A stretch of DNA of 64,000 nucleotides from Primorskyibacter aestuariivivens (GCF_028023675.1 NZ_JAQIOZ010000011.1:92023-156022); one strand, 5' to 3'; shown: positions 46,052 through 55,227, counted from the stretch's first letter. The notes: generated by a model not told the origin, from the letters alone. Translations and numbers: made by a program.

Positions 46052-47341
46052 TTACTTGGCGATCCCATAGGCCCAGTTTGGCAGGAACAGCGTCAGATCC
46101 GGGATCAGGATCAAAACGATCATGCCGATGATATAGGCGAGGATGAATGGCAGAACCGCCACGGAAATCCGCTCGATCGAGATGCCGGAAATGCGTGCTG
46201 CCACGGTCAGGTTCGCGCCCAGTGGCGGGGTCAGAAAGCCGATTTCGCAGGTGATCACCGTGAACACGCCAAACAGGACCGGATCAATCCCCAGCGAGGT
46301 GACCAGCGGCAGGAACACAGCGGTGAACAACACGATCTGTGCCAGCGATTCCATGAAGGTGCCGATGAAGATGTAGAAGATAGCGATCAGCAACAGCACG
46401 AGGAACGGGTTCTCGGTCAGCGAGGTGATGCCCTCCTGCACCGCAGTCGGCACATCGTAGAACGCGGTCAGCTGCCCAAAGGCCAGCGTCGGCGTCAGCA
46501 GGATCAGGATACCGGTCAGCAGCGCGGTAAAGCGGAGCGCGTCGATCAGCTTTTGCAGGGTCAGTTCGCGGTAGATCACGAGGCCCACAAAGAGCGAATA
46601 GAACACCGCCACGCCCGCCGCTTCGGTGGGCGTAAAGGCCCCGCCATAGATACCGCCGAGGATCAGCACCGGCGCGCCAATGGACCATTTGCCATCCCAC
46701 AACGCCTTGAGAAACGGGGCCCAGGTAAAGGCCGCGCCGTCGCCGCCATAGCCCCGGCGGCGGGCGATGATATAGGTGGTGATCATCAGAAGGATCGTGA
46801 CCATAAGTCCGGGCAAGAGCCCCGCAAGGAACAGGCGCGGGATCGAGGTTTCCGACACCAACCCGTAAATGATCATAAGGTTGGACGGCGGAATGAGACT
46901 GCCCAGCGCACCGGCGCTGGCGGTGATGGCGGCGGCAAAAGGCACATCATAGCCTTCGCGCTTCATCGCCGGGACGGTGACCGATCCGATGGCCGCCGTG
47001 GTTGCCGGGCCAGAGCCGGAGAGCGCCGCAAAGAGCATGCAGGCAAACACCGTCACCAGCCCCATCGAGCCGCGATAGGCACCCACCAGAGTGGTGGCGA
47101 TGCCGATCATCCGGCTGGCCATGCCGCCGACCTCCATCAATCGGCCAGCCAGCACGAAAAGCGGGATCGTCAGGAGCGGGAACGGCGTCAGGCTGGAATA
47201 ACCTGTCTGCGCCATCAGCGTATAGGGAATGTCGATCAGGTAGAGCGCCAGAAGCGTCGTCATCCCGACCGAGACAAAAAGCGGAATGCCCATGATCGTG
47301 AGAACGACAAAGGCAATGGCAAGGATCAGAAGCGGGCTCAC
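46052..47341 (-). CDS. TRAP transporter large permease (DctM type)
   Basis: 429 residues from a GTG at 47341 whose GTGA overlaps the stop of the small permease gene by 4 bases. It has about twelve membrane helices and the DctM signatures PLFVLAGRLMEVGGMASRM, MLFAALSGSGPATTAAIGSV and LGSLIPPSNLMIIYGLV, plus a late CEIGFLTPPLGANLTVA. It forms the sodium-coupled channel of the transporter with DctQ. The longer frame upstream is inside dctQ and was rejected. Confidence 0.94.
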   Translation of the reverse strand: MSPLLILAIAFVVLTIMGIPLFVSVGMTTLLALYLIDIPYTLMAQTGYSSLTPFPLLTIPLFVLAGRLMEVGGMASRMIGIATTLVGAYRGSMGLVTVFACMLFAALSGSGPATTAAIGSVTVPAMKREGYDVPFAAAITASAGALGSLIPPSNLMIIYGLVSETSIPRLFLAGLLPGLMVTILLMITTYIIARRRGYGGDGAAFTWAPFLKALWDGKWSIGAPVLILGGIYGGAFTPTEAAGVAVFYSLFVGLVIYRELTLQKLIDALRFTALLTGILILLTPTLAFGQLTAFYDVPTAVQEGITSLTENPFLVLLLIAIFYIFIGTFMESLAQIVLFTAVFLPLVTSLGIDPVLFGVFTVITCEIGFLTPPLGANLTVAARISGISIERISVAVLPFILAYIIGMIVLILIPDLTLFLPNWAYGIAK

Positions 47342-47877
47342 AGCGGGTGCTCCTGTTCCTTGGTCGTGGCGTCCAGTTCCTCGTCCAGCATGCCGGGCAA
47401 GCCATTCGCGCCATCCTGATACCAGTGCCAATAGGTCTCGATCAGACGGATCAACATCAGGGCGTAGCCGATGAACAGGATGGTCTGGGGGTAGAACTGG
47501 TTGATCCCGAGGCTTGGGCTGACGGATGGGAATTTCCACATCACGGTCAGGTAATCCCAGCTGATCCGCAGCATGAACACACAGAACAAGGCCCACAGGA
47601 TATCGGCGGCAAAGATCACGAACCGCCCCATCCGGTCGGGCAGCGCCTTGACGGCCACCACAATGCGGATGTGAAAGCGTTCGCGCACGCATAGCGATGC
47701 GCCCATATAGACCGCCCAGACCATGCTGACGGCGGCGACCTCTTCGGTCCAGTGCAGGGCCACTTCAAAGACATAACGGGCCATGACCTGTGCGAACACG
47801 CTGATCGCAATGATCACCAGCGCCGTGCAACAGATCAGTTCCTCGAAATGGCGGGCAAGCCATTTAATGCCGGTCAT
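47338..47877 (-). CDS. TRAP transporter small permease (DctQ type)
   Basis: 179 residues with four hydrophobic helices. The family motif region is VFEVALHWTEEVAAVSMVWAVYMGASLCVRERFHIRI, seen here at about residues 34-70 (the VRERFHIRI stretch is typical). A charged C-terminal tail follows. It is co-translated with dctM and separated from the binding protein gene by a strong hairpin. Confidence 0.9.
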   Translation of the reverse strand: MTGIKWLARHFEELICCTALVIIAISVFAQVMARYVFEVALHWTEEVAAVSMVWAVYMGASLCVRERFHIRIVVAVKALPDRMGRFVIFAADILWALFCVFMLRISWDYLTVMWKFPSVSPSLGINQFYPQTILFIGYALMLIRLIETYWHWYQDGANGLPGMLDEELDATTKEQEHPL

Positions 47878-47905
47878 CGGGACATTCCATTTCTGGGGCG
47901 TGTGA

Positions 47906-47932
47906 CAGGCCGGGAACCACGCCCCCGGCCTG
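47906..47932 (-). terminator. hairpin between TRAP binding protein and small permease genes
   Basis: Perfect arms CAGGCCGGG and CCCGGCCTG around a 9-base loop, in the 65-base gap after the DctP stop. Such stem-loops let the binding protein be made in excess of the permeases by partial termination or 3-prime protection of the DctP message. Confidence 0.6.
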
Positions 47933-47942
47933 CGCCACGCGC

Positions 47943-48941
47943 TTATTCAGCCGCGTCGCGGATCATTTGCAGAAGATCGCGGAAGTCTTCGCTGCGTTCA
48001 GAGGCAAAGGCGTCCTGCACACCCTTGGCGGCAGCCACGAATTCGGTCTTGTCGGGGCGGGTCATCGCCATGCCACCCTCGGTCGCAAGCCATTCGCGCA
48101 CTTCCTCGGTTTCGCTTGCCACCTCTTCGGACCACGCGATGCCCGCATCGATGGCTGCGCGCGTGATCTCTTCGCGGTGCTCATCGCTCAGACGCTTCAT
48201 GAAGTGGTCAGAGGCGAACAGCGGCGAGAAGGCCACGAAATGTTCAAGGATCACAAGATGCGGTTCAAACTCGTAGAACTTCATGTCGCGGATAAAGGAG
48301 GTGCCGTTGTCACCGCCGTCGACCGTTCCGGTCTGCAGGGCGGTTGGCGTTTCGGACCAGGCCAGCGGAACGGGGTTTGCCCCGAACGCCTCGAAGGTCG
48401 CGATCATCACCTCGTTCTTGGGAACCCGGATCTTGAGCCCTTCCATATCCGCCATGGTGTTGACTGGACGGACCGAATTGTAGAAATCGCGGTAGAGCGC
48501 CGGACCAAAGGCCAGCAAATGCACGCTGGTATCGGCCTGCAGCTTGGATTTCATGAATGCGCCAACCTCACCGTCGAGGACACGTGCAAGGTGCTCTTTG
48601 TTCTGGAAGATATAGGGCAGCACGGTCACATCCATCAGCGGCCAGTGCGGCGATACGTTATTGGCGGTGATGAAGAATCCATCCACCGTGCCAAGCTGCA
48701 TCGCCTTGAACGCTTCATCCTCGGTCGCGATCTGGTTGCAACAGCGCAGCTTCACGTCCACTTCGCCATCGGTGTATTCCTCGGCCAGGCGCTCAAAATG
48801 CGCGCCGAACCGGCCATAGATCGACGCTTCGGGCGCGCCAAAGCCGACATTCATGGTCACATCAGCCGCAAGGGCCGTTGTTGCGGATGTGGCCATTGCG
48901 GCCAAGGCAAGCGCAACGGATTTCAGGCCTTTCGATGTCAT
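47943..48941 (-). CDS. TRAP transporter periplasmic binding protein (DctP type)
   Basis: 332 residues. Signal peptide ends after SATTALA. DctP-family features are VGFGAPEASIYGRFG, QLGTVDGFFI, and the carboxylate-binding Arg region around GLKIRVPKNEVMIATFEA (conserved RVP). The first two-thirds has a Cys-Cys pair (KLRCCNQIA) that is unusual for the family. It catches the substrate for the DctQM channel. AAGGAG precedes the ATG, and a LysR gene is divergent. Confidence 0.93.
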   Translation of the reverse strand: MTSKGLKSVALALAAMATSATTALAADVTMNVGFGAPEASIYGRFGAHFERLAEEYTDGEVDVKLRCCNQIATEDEAFKAMQLGTVDGFFITANNVSPHWPLMDVTVLPYIFQNKEHLARVLDGEVGAFMKSKLQADTSVHLLAFGPALYRDFYNSVRPVNTMADMEGLKIRVPKNEVMIATFEAFGANPVPLAWSETPTALQTGTVDGGDNGTSFIRDMKFYEFEPHLVILEHFVAFSPLFASDHFMKRLSDEHREEITRAAIDAGIAWSEEVASETEEVREWLATEGGMAMTRPDKTEFVAAAKGVQDAFASERSEDFRDLLQMIRDAAE

Positions 48942-48998
48942 GGGCAGTCTCCTTGTTGGGGTTTTTCATTTTTTTGTTCCCAGAGGTAAGCACAGGGC

Positions 48999-49016
48999 AT
49001 ATTGCTTGTATAATAT
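48999..49016. promoter_or_regulatory. possible LysR operator with T-N11-A dyad
   Basis: ATATT-N8-AATAT in the 108-base divergent gap between dctP and the LysR gene holds a T-N11-A core (T49000, A49012) as LysR sites do. A TATAAT hexamer lies at 49009-49014. Spacing to a good -35 was not found, so this is tentative. Confidence 0.4.
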
Positions 49017-49049
49017 CAAAAACTTTTGAACTGATACCAAACAAGCATC

Positions 49050-49991
49050 ATGCGTTTCGATCTGAGACATATCCGATGTTTCGTTGCCGTCGCCGAGGAA
49101 TTGCATTTCCGGCGCGCGGCCGAACGGCTGGGCATTGCGCAACCGGCCCTGAGCCGGACCATTCGCGATCTGGAAAACGATCTTGGCGTCGTGCTGTTCG
49201 AACGGTCGAACCGGTTTGTTGAAATGACCAAGGCGGGGCATGCCTTTCTCGAACATGGTCGCAGAATCCTGAGCGCGGTCGAATTTGCCGTGGACAACAC
49301 CCGGCAGGTCGCCGAGGGCAAGATCGGCTCGCTGCGCATCGGCTACACGGACCTTGCCATCATCGGCAACCTGTCGCTGCTTTTGCGCGCCTTCCGCGAG
49401 GCACAGCCGGATATCGCGCTGGAAATGCGAAACGAGGTGTCGATCCAGCAACTCCGCGATATCGACGACGACCGCCTCGACATCGGCTTTGTGACGGGGC
49501 CGTTCAATCACGCGGGCTATGATCAGTTGACGGTGTCGACCGAGGCGTTCGCCTGCGTCGTGTATGACAGCCATCCTCTGGCGCAGCGCGACAGCGTGCA
49601 TGTCTCCGACCTCGCCAACGAGGATTTCGTGCATGGAACCGAGGCCGAATGGGAGGTGTTTTATTCCCATCTCCTGCCGATGTGCCACCGCAACGGGTTC
49701 GCCCCCCGTATCGTTCAGCAGGCGACCACGACAATCGGCATTCTCGGGCTGGTCGCAGCGGGCGTCGGCATCACGGTACTGGCCGATAATGTTGGAACAG
49801 CCATGCCCGCCGGTGTCAAATTGTTGCCAATCCGCAAGGCCGGCAGCGCGCTGGAAACCGTGGCGATCTGGAAACCCGACCGGATGGAAAGACCCAAGCG
49901 CCTGTTTGTCGACGCGATGCGAGCGGCGAAGGGTGAAACAGCAAAGACCGCGCCAATTCCCGCGCGCGGGACACCCCAAACAACCAACTGA
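49050..49991 (+). CDS. LysR family transcriptional regulator
   Basis: 313 residues. The N-terminal helix-turn-helix HIRCFVAVAEELHFRRAAERLGIAQPALSRTIRDLE is at about residues 6-41 and the inducer domain follows (SLRIGYTDLAIIG onward). It is divergent from the TRAP genes and upstream of a YtcJ-type amidohydrolase gene. It therefore likely controls both the uptake operon and the downstream hydrolase/GTPase pair in response to the transported compound. Confidence 0.93.
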   Translation: MRFDLRHIRCFVAVAEELHFRRAAERLGIAQPALSRTIRDLENDLGVVLFERSNRFVEMTKAGHAFLEHGRRILSAVEFAVDNTRQVAEGKIGSLRIGYTDLAIIGNLSLLLRAFREAQPDIALEMRNEVSIQQLRDIDDDRLDIGFVTGPFNHAGYDQLTVSTEAFACVVYDSHPLAQRDSVHVSDLANEDFVHGTEAEWEVFYSHLLPMCHRNGFAPRIVQQATTTIGILGLVAAGVGITVLADNVGTAMPAGVKLLPIRKAGSALETVAIWKPDRMERPKRLFVDAMRAAKGETAKTAPIPARGTPQTTN

Positions 49992-50003
49992 CCCGGAGGG
50001 CAC

Positions 50004-51632
50004 ATGTCGGAGATAACCGTATTCGAAGCACGCAAGATCGTGACCATGGACCCGAACCGCCCCGAGGCCACCCATGTTGCTGTGCGGGACGGGCGCATTC
50101 TTGCCGTGGGCGATGCCGATTGCGCCAATCAGTGGGGCACAGTCCGGCATGACAGGTCGCTGGCCGGTCACATTCTCATGCCGGGCTTTGTCGAAGGGCA
50201 CGCGCATATGATGGCGGGGGCGATCTGGCAATATGCCTATGCCGGGTATCACGACCGCGTTGATCCGGACGGCCGGTTATGGCCGGGGTTGACCGATCTG
50301 GATGCCGTGATCGACGGGCTGGCTCGCTATGCCGCCGGATTGCCCGAGGATCAGCCGCTCATCGCCTGGGGCTTTGATCCGATTTTCCTGCAGGGCGAAC
50401 GGCTGAACAAGAAACATCTTGACCGGATCAGCACCGAGCGTCCGGTTGCTGTACTGTTCTCGAACTTTCACCTGATGTGCGTGAACTCGGCCAGTCTTGC
50501 GCTGGCGGGCTACGACGCGGGCACCAATGTCGATGGAGTAATCAAGGGCGCGGACGGCCTGCCTTGCGGGGAGTTGCAGGAAATGGCCGCCATGTTCCCG
50601 ATCATGCGGCGACTGGGCATTGATTTCCGAAGCCTCACCCAGCGCGAAGATGCGATCCGCGATTATGGCAGGGTCTCGGTCCGGTGCGGCGTGACAACGG
50701 TCACCGACCTGTTTGCGGAAATGACCGATGAGGATGTACAGGCGCTCTTGCGGATCACCGGGGACGCTTCCTTTCCGGTCCGTCTGGCGCCCGCCCTTGC
50801 GGCGATGGGCGGCACTGCTGCGGATGTCGCGCAACGGGCCTGCGCATTGAAAACGCTATCGTCTGAAAAGCTGCGTCTGGGGGCCGTCAAGCTCATGACA
50901 GACGGCTCCATTCAGGGCTGGACCGCGCGTGTGAAATGGCCGGGATATGTGGGGGGACAACCGAACGGCCTGTGGAACACCGCGCCCGACCAGATCCGCG
51001 CGCTGTGCCACGCCATGCAAGAGGCCGGGGTTCAGATGCATATCCATGTCAATGGCGACGAGGCATCAGAGGTGGTCATCGCGGCACTGGAAGACGCGAT
51101 GCGCGCCCATCCATGGCCCGGCAACCGCCATGTGCTGCAACATGGCCAGATGATGGGGGCGGATCAGTTCCGGCGCTGCGCCGAACTGGGGCTCGCGGTG
51201 AACCTGTTTGCCAATCATCTGTGGTATTTCGGGGATCAGCACGCCGCCCTGACCATTGGTGAGGACCGGGCACAGCGTATGGATGCCTGCCGCGCGGCGC
51301 TGGATGCCGGGGTAGTGCTGGCCATCCATTCCGATGCGCCGGTCACTCCGATGGGGCCGCTGTTCACCGCATGGTGCGCCGCGAACCGCCAGACCATGTC
51401 GGGCCGCGTTCTGGGAGAGGCGCAGAAAATTACGGCACACGAGGCGCTGCATGCCATCACGCTTGGCGCGGCCGCGACGCTGAAAATGGATAGCGAGATC
51501 GGGTCCATCGAAACCGGCAAGCGCGCAGATTTTGCCATTCTGGGGCAGGACCCGACCGATGTCGCGCCCCAGCAGCTCAAGGACGTGCCTGTGCTGGGCA
51601 CCGTGCTGGACGGGCGGGTCCATCTGGTATGA
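50004..51632 (+). CDS. YtcJ-type amidohydrolase (Amidohydro_3)
   Basis: 542 residues; GGAGGG precedes the ATG. The metal HxH is in GFVEGHAHMMAGA, with MQEAGVQMHIHVNGDEA as the third-His region and AIHSDAPVTPMGPL as the late Asp region. SIETGKRADFAIL near the end is the composite-domain strand of amidohydrolases. Substrate unknown; homologues hydrolyse C-N bonds. It starts 12 bases after the LysR stop and its stop overlaps the CobW GTPase start. Confidence 0.9.
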   Translation: MSEITVFEARKIVTMDPNRPEATHVAVRDGRILAVGDADCANQWGTVRHDRSLAGHILMPGFVEGHAHMMAGAIWQYAYAGYHDRVDPDGRLWPGLTDLDAVIDGLARYAAGLPEDQPLIAWGFDPIFLQGERLNKKHLDRISTERPVAVLFSNFHLMCVNSASLALAGYDAGTNVDGVIKGADGLPCGELQEMAAMFPIMRRLGIDFRSLTQREDAIRDYGRVSVRCGVTTVTDLFAEMTDEDVQALLRITGDASFPVRLAPALAAMGGTAADVAQRACALKTLSSEKLRLGAVKLMTDGSIQGWTARVKWPGYVGGQPNGLWNTAPDQIRALCHAMQEAGVQMHIHVNGDEASEVVIAALEDAMRAHPWPGNRHVLQHGQMMGADQFRRCAELGLAVNLFANHLWYFGDQHAALTIGEDRAQRMDACRAALDAGVVLAIHSDAPVTPMGPLFTAWCAANRQTMSGRVLGEAQKITAHEALHAITLGAAATLKMDSEIGSIETGKRADFAILGQDPTDVAPQQLKDVPVLGTVLDGRVHLV

Positions 51633-52516
51633 GCATGGCCCCGCTTCCGATGACGGTCATCGCCGGTTACCTCGGTGCCGGGAAAACCACCCTGATCAAC
51701 CGGCTGCTGGCCGAGGACCACGGGCTGCGCCTGATGGTGATGGTCAATGATTTCGGTGCCATCAATATCGACAAGGCGCTTCTGGCTTCATCGGACGAAG
51801 ACACGCTGACCCTGACCAATGGATGCATCTGCTGCACCATGGGGGCGGACCTGTTTCTGGCGATCGGGGACGCGCTCGACCGCCGCCCGCGTCCCGATCA
51901 CCTGATCATCGAGGCCAGCGGCATTGCCGATCCCGGGCGCATCGCAAATGCGGCGATTGCCGAACCGGACATGTCTTATGGCGGCATCGTGACCGTCGTG
52001 GATGGTGAAAACTTCCCGATGCTGGACCGGGACGATTTGATCGCCCCGCAGCTCAGGGCTCAGGTGGCGCAGGCGGATCTTGTCCTGATGAACCGGGCCG
52101 GGGACGGGGCAGCCCCCTTGCAGGAGCGGTTGGCCATGCTCGGGGACGCGCCGGTGCTGGACGCCGGGTCGCTTCAGGATATGGGCAGGCTGTTATTCGG
52201 AATGGCCCCCCCGCCTCGTGTCGGCGCACCGGATGCCCCCCATCCTGCTTATGTGTCGTGGTCCTATCGTGGGCCAAAGACGCTTGATCATGCAGCAATT
52301 TCCGCGCGCCTGGAGACCCGGCCCCCGGGTGTGTTCCGGATGAAGGGCATTATCAATGGCACGGATGGTGAAGCCTGGGAAATCCAGGTGGTCGGCAAAC
52401 AGACAGCTATCCGCAAGGCGCACCCCGGCGACGCAACGCAACTGGTGGCACTTGGCCTGAAATCCCGGCTTGATCCCGGCGAGGTCGAAACGTGGTGGTC
52501 GGACACCCCGGAATAA
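51629..52516 (+). CDS. CobW/COG0523 family GTPase, putative metallochaperone
   Basis: 295 residues overlapping the amidohydrolase stop by 4 bases (ATGA). Walker A is GYLGAGKTT (Gly13-Thr21). The zinc-binding CxCC motif is Cys66-Ile-Cys68-Cys69 (NGCICCTMG). Guanine recognition, normally NKxD, reads LVLMNRAGD, so the specificity loop is degenerate. A C-terminal CobW_C-like beta domain ends the protein. COG0523 proteins deliver metal ions, mainly zinc, to partner enzymes; the partner is probably the amidohydrolase just upstream. Confidence 0.86.
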   Translation: MSMAPLPMTVIAGYLGAGKTTLINRLLAEDHGLRLMVMVNDFGAINIDKALLASSDEDTLTLTNGCICCTMGADLFLAIGDALDRRPRPDHLIIEASGIADPGRIANAAIAEPDMSYGGIVTVVDGENFPMLDRDDLIAPQLRAQVAQADLVLMNRAGDGAAPLQERLAMLGDAPVLDAGSLQDMGRLLFGMAPPPRVGAPDAPHPAYVSWSYRGPKTLDHAAISARLETRPPGVFRMKGIINGTDGEAWEIQVVGKQTAIRKAHPGDATQLVALGLKSRLDPGEVETWWSDTPE

Positions 52517-52575
52517 CCTCGCCTCATGGCCCCTTGGCGGACTCGACTCGCGCTCCGCATCGCGCTAGATAACAA

Positions 52576-52590
52576 GAACATTTAGCGAAC
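52576..52590 (-). promoter_or_regulatory. LexA SOS box of imuB
   Basis: GAAC-ATTTAGC-GAAC on the plus strand is GTTC-N7-GTTC on the minus strand, the exact alphaproteobacterial LexA operator. It ends 12 bases before the imuB ATG. Confidence 0.85.
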
Positions 52591-52602
52591 AAATGCCATC
52601 CC

Positions 52603-54267
52603 ATGCCCGGTCGTCGTCTGCTGTCCCTCTGGTTTCCCCGGCTCGGGGCCGAACGCCTGTTGCGGCAGGCGCGGCGCGAGACGGGCCTGCATGAAAGCCC
52701 CTTTGCCGTGGTGCAGGACATTGGCAATACCGAGGTACTGACCTCTTTGTCCGGCCCGGCCTCTGCTGCCGGACTGTTCCGGGGGCAGTCCCTGCGCGAT
52801 GCCCATGCCATCTGCGCCAGCCTTCGCACCACCCGACGCAACCCACAGGCCGAGGCCGCGTTTCTGGACGCGCTGTGTCGCTGGGCCACCCGCTTCAGCC
52901 CATGGGTCGCGGTGGAGGGCGAGGACGGGCTGATACTGGATGTGACCGGCTGCTCGCATCTCTTTGGCGGTGAGGCGGGGCTGTGCGCACAGATCGGCCA
53001 TGATCTGACCGGCATGATGCTGAGCGCGCGGATCGGGCTGGCGGATTCGCGCGGCGCGGCCTGGGCGCTGGCGCGCTATGCCGGGCAACGCGGCGGGTCG
53101 GACCGCAGTGGCGATGCCATTGATCAGGAGGCCCGCGCCACCCGGTCACGCGCCGCGAAACGGCGGCATTGGGAACGCGGCGGCGCGGCACCTGCGCATC
53201 TTCAGGCCCCGACGCCGGTGGAAAAGATCGCGCCACCCGGCCAGACCCGTAGCGCGCTGGCACCCCTGCCCGTGGCGGCGCTGCGGCTGGAGGCAGAGAC
53301 CGCCGCACAGCTGGCCCGGCTGGGCCTGCGCTCTATCGGTGATCTGGCCGGGCAGCCCCGCGCGGCGCTGGCCCGGCGGTTCGGCAAGGGGCTGGTGCTG
53401 CGGCTGGATCAGGCCTTTGGTGCCGTGCCTGAGCCGATCTCACCCGCACCCGCACCGCATAATTTTGCCGTGCGCCTGACCCTGCCCGACCCCATTGGGT
53501 TGGAAGAGGACATGCTGGCCGGGCTGGACCGGATGTTGCCGCGCCTGTCGCAAAAGCTGGAGGACAAGGGCAAGGGCGTGCGCACGCTCCGGCTTCAGGC
53601 GTATCGCAGCGATCACACGATGCAGGCCATCACCGTGCGATTGGCGCGGCCCTCGCATGACCCCGACCGGCTGCGCCCGCTTCTGGCGATGAAGCTGGGA
53701 GAGATCGACGCAGGCTTTGGCATCGACATGCTGCGGCTTGAGGCGGTGGAGGTAGAGCCGCTGCCCACCCGCACCCCGGTGGGCCATATGGCGGCGGGGG
53801 CGGCGGTGAATGCGCGACTGGCGGCCAATACGGCGCTGGATGACCTGATCGGGCGGCTGGGCGCACGGGTTGGAATGGAGGCGATCACCCGGCGCCACCC
53901 CGGCGACAGCCATATCCCGGAAAAGACCGAACAGGTGCTCCATGCCGCGTGGTCCGCGCCCGTGGCGGACTGGCCCGCGCCGGACCGGCCCCGCCCGCTG
54001 CTGATGTGGCGGCCCGAACCGGTTGCCGCACCGGACCACCCCACCCCGCCCGGCACATTCCGCTGGCGCGGACGCGATCTGACCCTGACCGAGGCGCTGG
54101 GGCCGGAGCGCATTTCCCCGGAATGGTGGTTGGATGACCCGCAATGGCGCTCGGGCCAGCGCGATTACTGGCGCGTCATCTGCGAACAGGGGGACAGGCT
54201 CTGGCTCTACTACGCCCATGGGGCCACGATGTCCTCGGGCTGGTTCTGTCAGGGCAGTTTTGCCTGA
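52603..54267 (+). CDS. imuB: ImuB, Y-family polymerase-like mutagenesis protein
   Basis: 554 residues. It opens LLSLWFPRLGAERLL and contains the palm/finger region (SFHHRD-type residues replaced), with SGPASAAGLFRGQSLRDAHAIC and VTGCSHLFGGEAGLCAQIG. Catalytic carboxylates of true Y polymerases are mostly missing, as in ImuB. The little-finger region and the C-terminal ImuB-C-like DYWRVICEQGDRLWLYY follow. It normally bridges ImuA, DnaE2 and the beta clamp in translesion synthesis after DNA damage. Neither imuA nor dnaE2 is adjacent here. The perfect LexA box upstream shows it is in the SOS regulon. Confidence 0.88.
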   Translation: MPGRRLLSLWFPRLGAERLLRQARRETGLHESPFAVVQDIGNTEVLTSLSGPASAAGLFRGQSLRDAHAICASLRTTRRNPQAEAAFLDALCRWATRFSPWVAVEGEDGLILDVTGCSHLFGGEAGLCAQIGHDLTGMMLSARIGLADSRGAAWALARYAGQRGGSDRSGDAIDQEARATRSRAAKRRHWERGGAAPAHLQAPTPVEKIAPPGQTRSALAPLPVAALRLEAETAAQLARLGLRSIGDLAGQPRAALARRFGKGLVLRLDQAFGAVPEPISPAPAPHNFAVRLTLPDPIGLEEDMLAGLDRMLPRLSQKLEDKGKGVRTLRLQAYRSDHTMQAITVRLARPSHDPDRLRPLLAMKLGEIDAGFGIDMLRLEAVEVEPLPTRTPVGHMAAGAAVNARLAANTALDDLIGRLGARVGMEAITRRHPGDSHIPEKTEQVLHAAWSAPVADWPAPDRPRPLLMWRPEPVAAPDHPTPPGTFRWRGRDLTLTEALGPERISPEWWLDDPQWRSGQRDYWRVICEQGDRLWLYYAHGATMSSGWFCQGSFA

Positions 54268-54338
54268 AACCCGCGGGAAATGCCCTGCGGAAACCGGAAA
54301 CGCTTGATTTCACCGCATAGGCGCGCAACTCTTTTTCC

Positions 54339-54668
54339 ATGAACAGCCTGACCCCGTTCCCCTCGCAAGAGGTCGTCGCGTTCCAGCGCAATGAACTCAA
54401 CGTGATCCTGTCACTTTACGGACGCATGGTTGCCGCAGGGGAATGGCGCGATTACGGAATTTCCAGCCTGCGCGATGTGGCGATCTTTTCCGTCTTTCGC
54501 CGCACTGCCGAACACCCGCTCTACCGCATCGAGAAACGCCCCAAGCTGCGCCAGAAACAGGGGATGTACGCGGTGATCGGCATGGAGGGGCAGGTGCTCA
54601 AACGCGGGCATGATCTCAGATCGGTGCTGCGCGTGCTGGAACGCAAGCTGATCCGCGCGGTAGAGTAA
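54339..54668 (+). CDS. DUF2794 domain protein
   Basis: 109 residues, the whole protein is the DUF2794 domain: FQRNELNVILSLYGRMVAAG, then WRDYGISSLRDVAIFSVFRR and YRIEKRPKLRQKQGMYAVI. Conserved in Alphaproteobacteria, function unknown. It starts 71 bases after imuB on the same strand. Confidence 0.9.
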   Translation: MNSLTPFPSQEVVAFQRNELNVILSLYGRMVAAGEWRDYGISSLRDVAIFSVFRRTAEHPLYRIEKRPKLRQKQGMYAVIGMEGQVLKRGHDLRSVLRVLERKLIRAVE

Positions 54669-54796
54669 ACGGCTTCCCGGCGCACAGACCGCCCCGAAGC
54701 CCCACGGAACGCGCCCCTTTCGTCAGCCCTGACGGCAGACTTTTGGGCATGATCGTGCTACACTTCCAGAATTATAAATTGAATTTTGGAAGTGCT

Positions 54797-55156
54797 ATGA
54801 CACGTTTTTATACGGCCGCCGTCGCGGTCTGCCTTGGCACGACGCCGCAATTGGCGGCGGATGAAAACAAGGATTTCGACCTCAAGACATGGACCACCAA
54901 CGAGGCTTTGGAGAGATACCGGACCGACCTGCTCGCCGCGCACCAACTGTGCAACGTCGAAGCCTCACGACGGGCGCTGACGACGGACAAGGCCCAGACC
55001 TGCAGCGAGAACTTTCTCGAACTCAAATTGTCGTTCCTGCCCGGCGCGTCCCGGGAACGCTATCACAGGCTGTCGCCTTCGACACGGAAGTTGGCGAATG
55101 AAAAAGGATATGCCGCGTATCGCGCATGGCTGTACCGGCATAGGTCGCTGGACTGA
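54797..55156 (+). CDS. small exported protein of unknown function
   Basis: 119 residues from the ATG at 54797. A short signal peptide (FYTAAVAVCLGTTPQLAA) leads to a mostly helical mature part with two cysteines (HQLCNVEASRR and KAQTCSENFLEL). The base composition before the gene is AT-rich (AATTATAAATTGAATTTTGG), consistent with a promoter. No family recognised. Confidence 0.6.
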   Translation: MTRFYTAAVAVCLGTTPQLAADENKDFDLKTWTTNEALERYRTDLLAAHQLCNVEASRRALTTDKAQTCSENFLELKLSFLPGASRERYHRLSPSTRKLANEKGYAAYRAWLYRHRSLD

Positions 55157-55227
55157 GCGCAGCTGCACCTCCCGAAGCGGGTTCGTCGCCCGGCCATGGC
55201 GCTGGAACGATTGCCGGGCGCCCAAGA

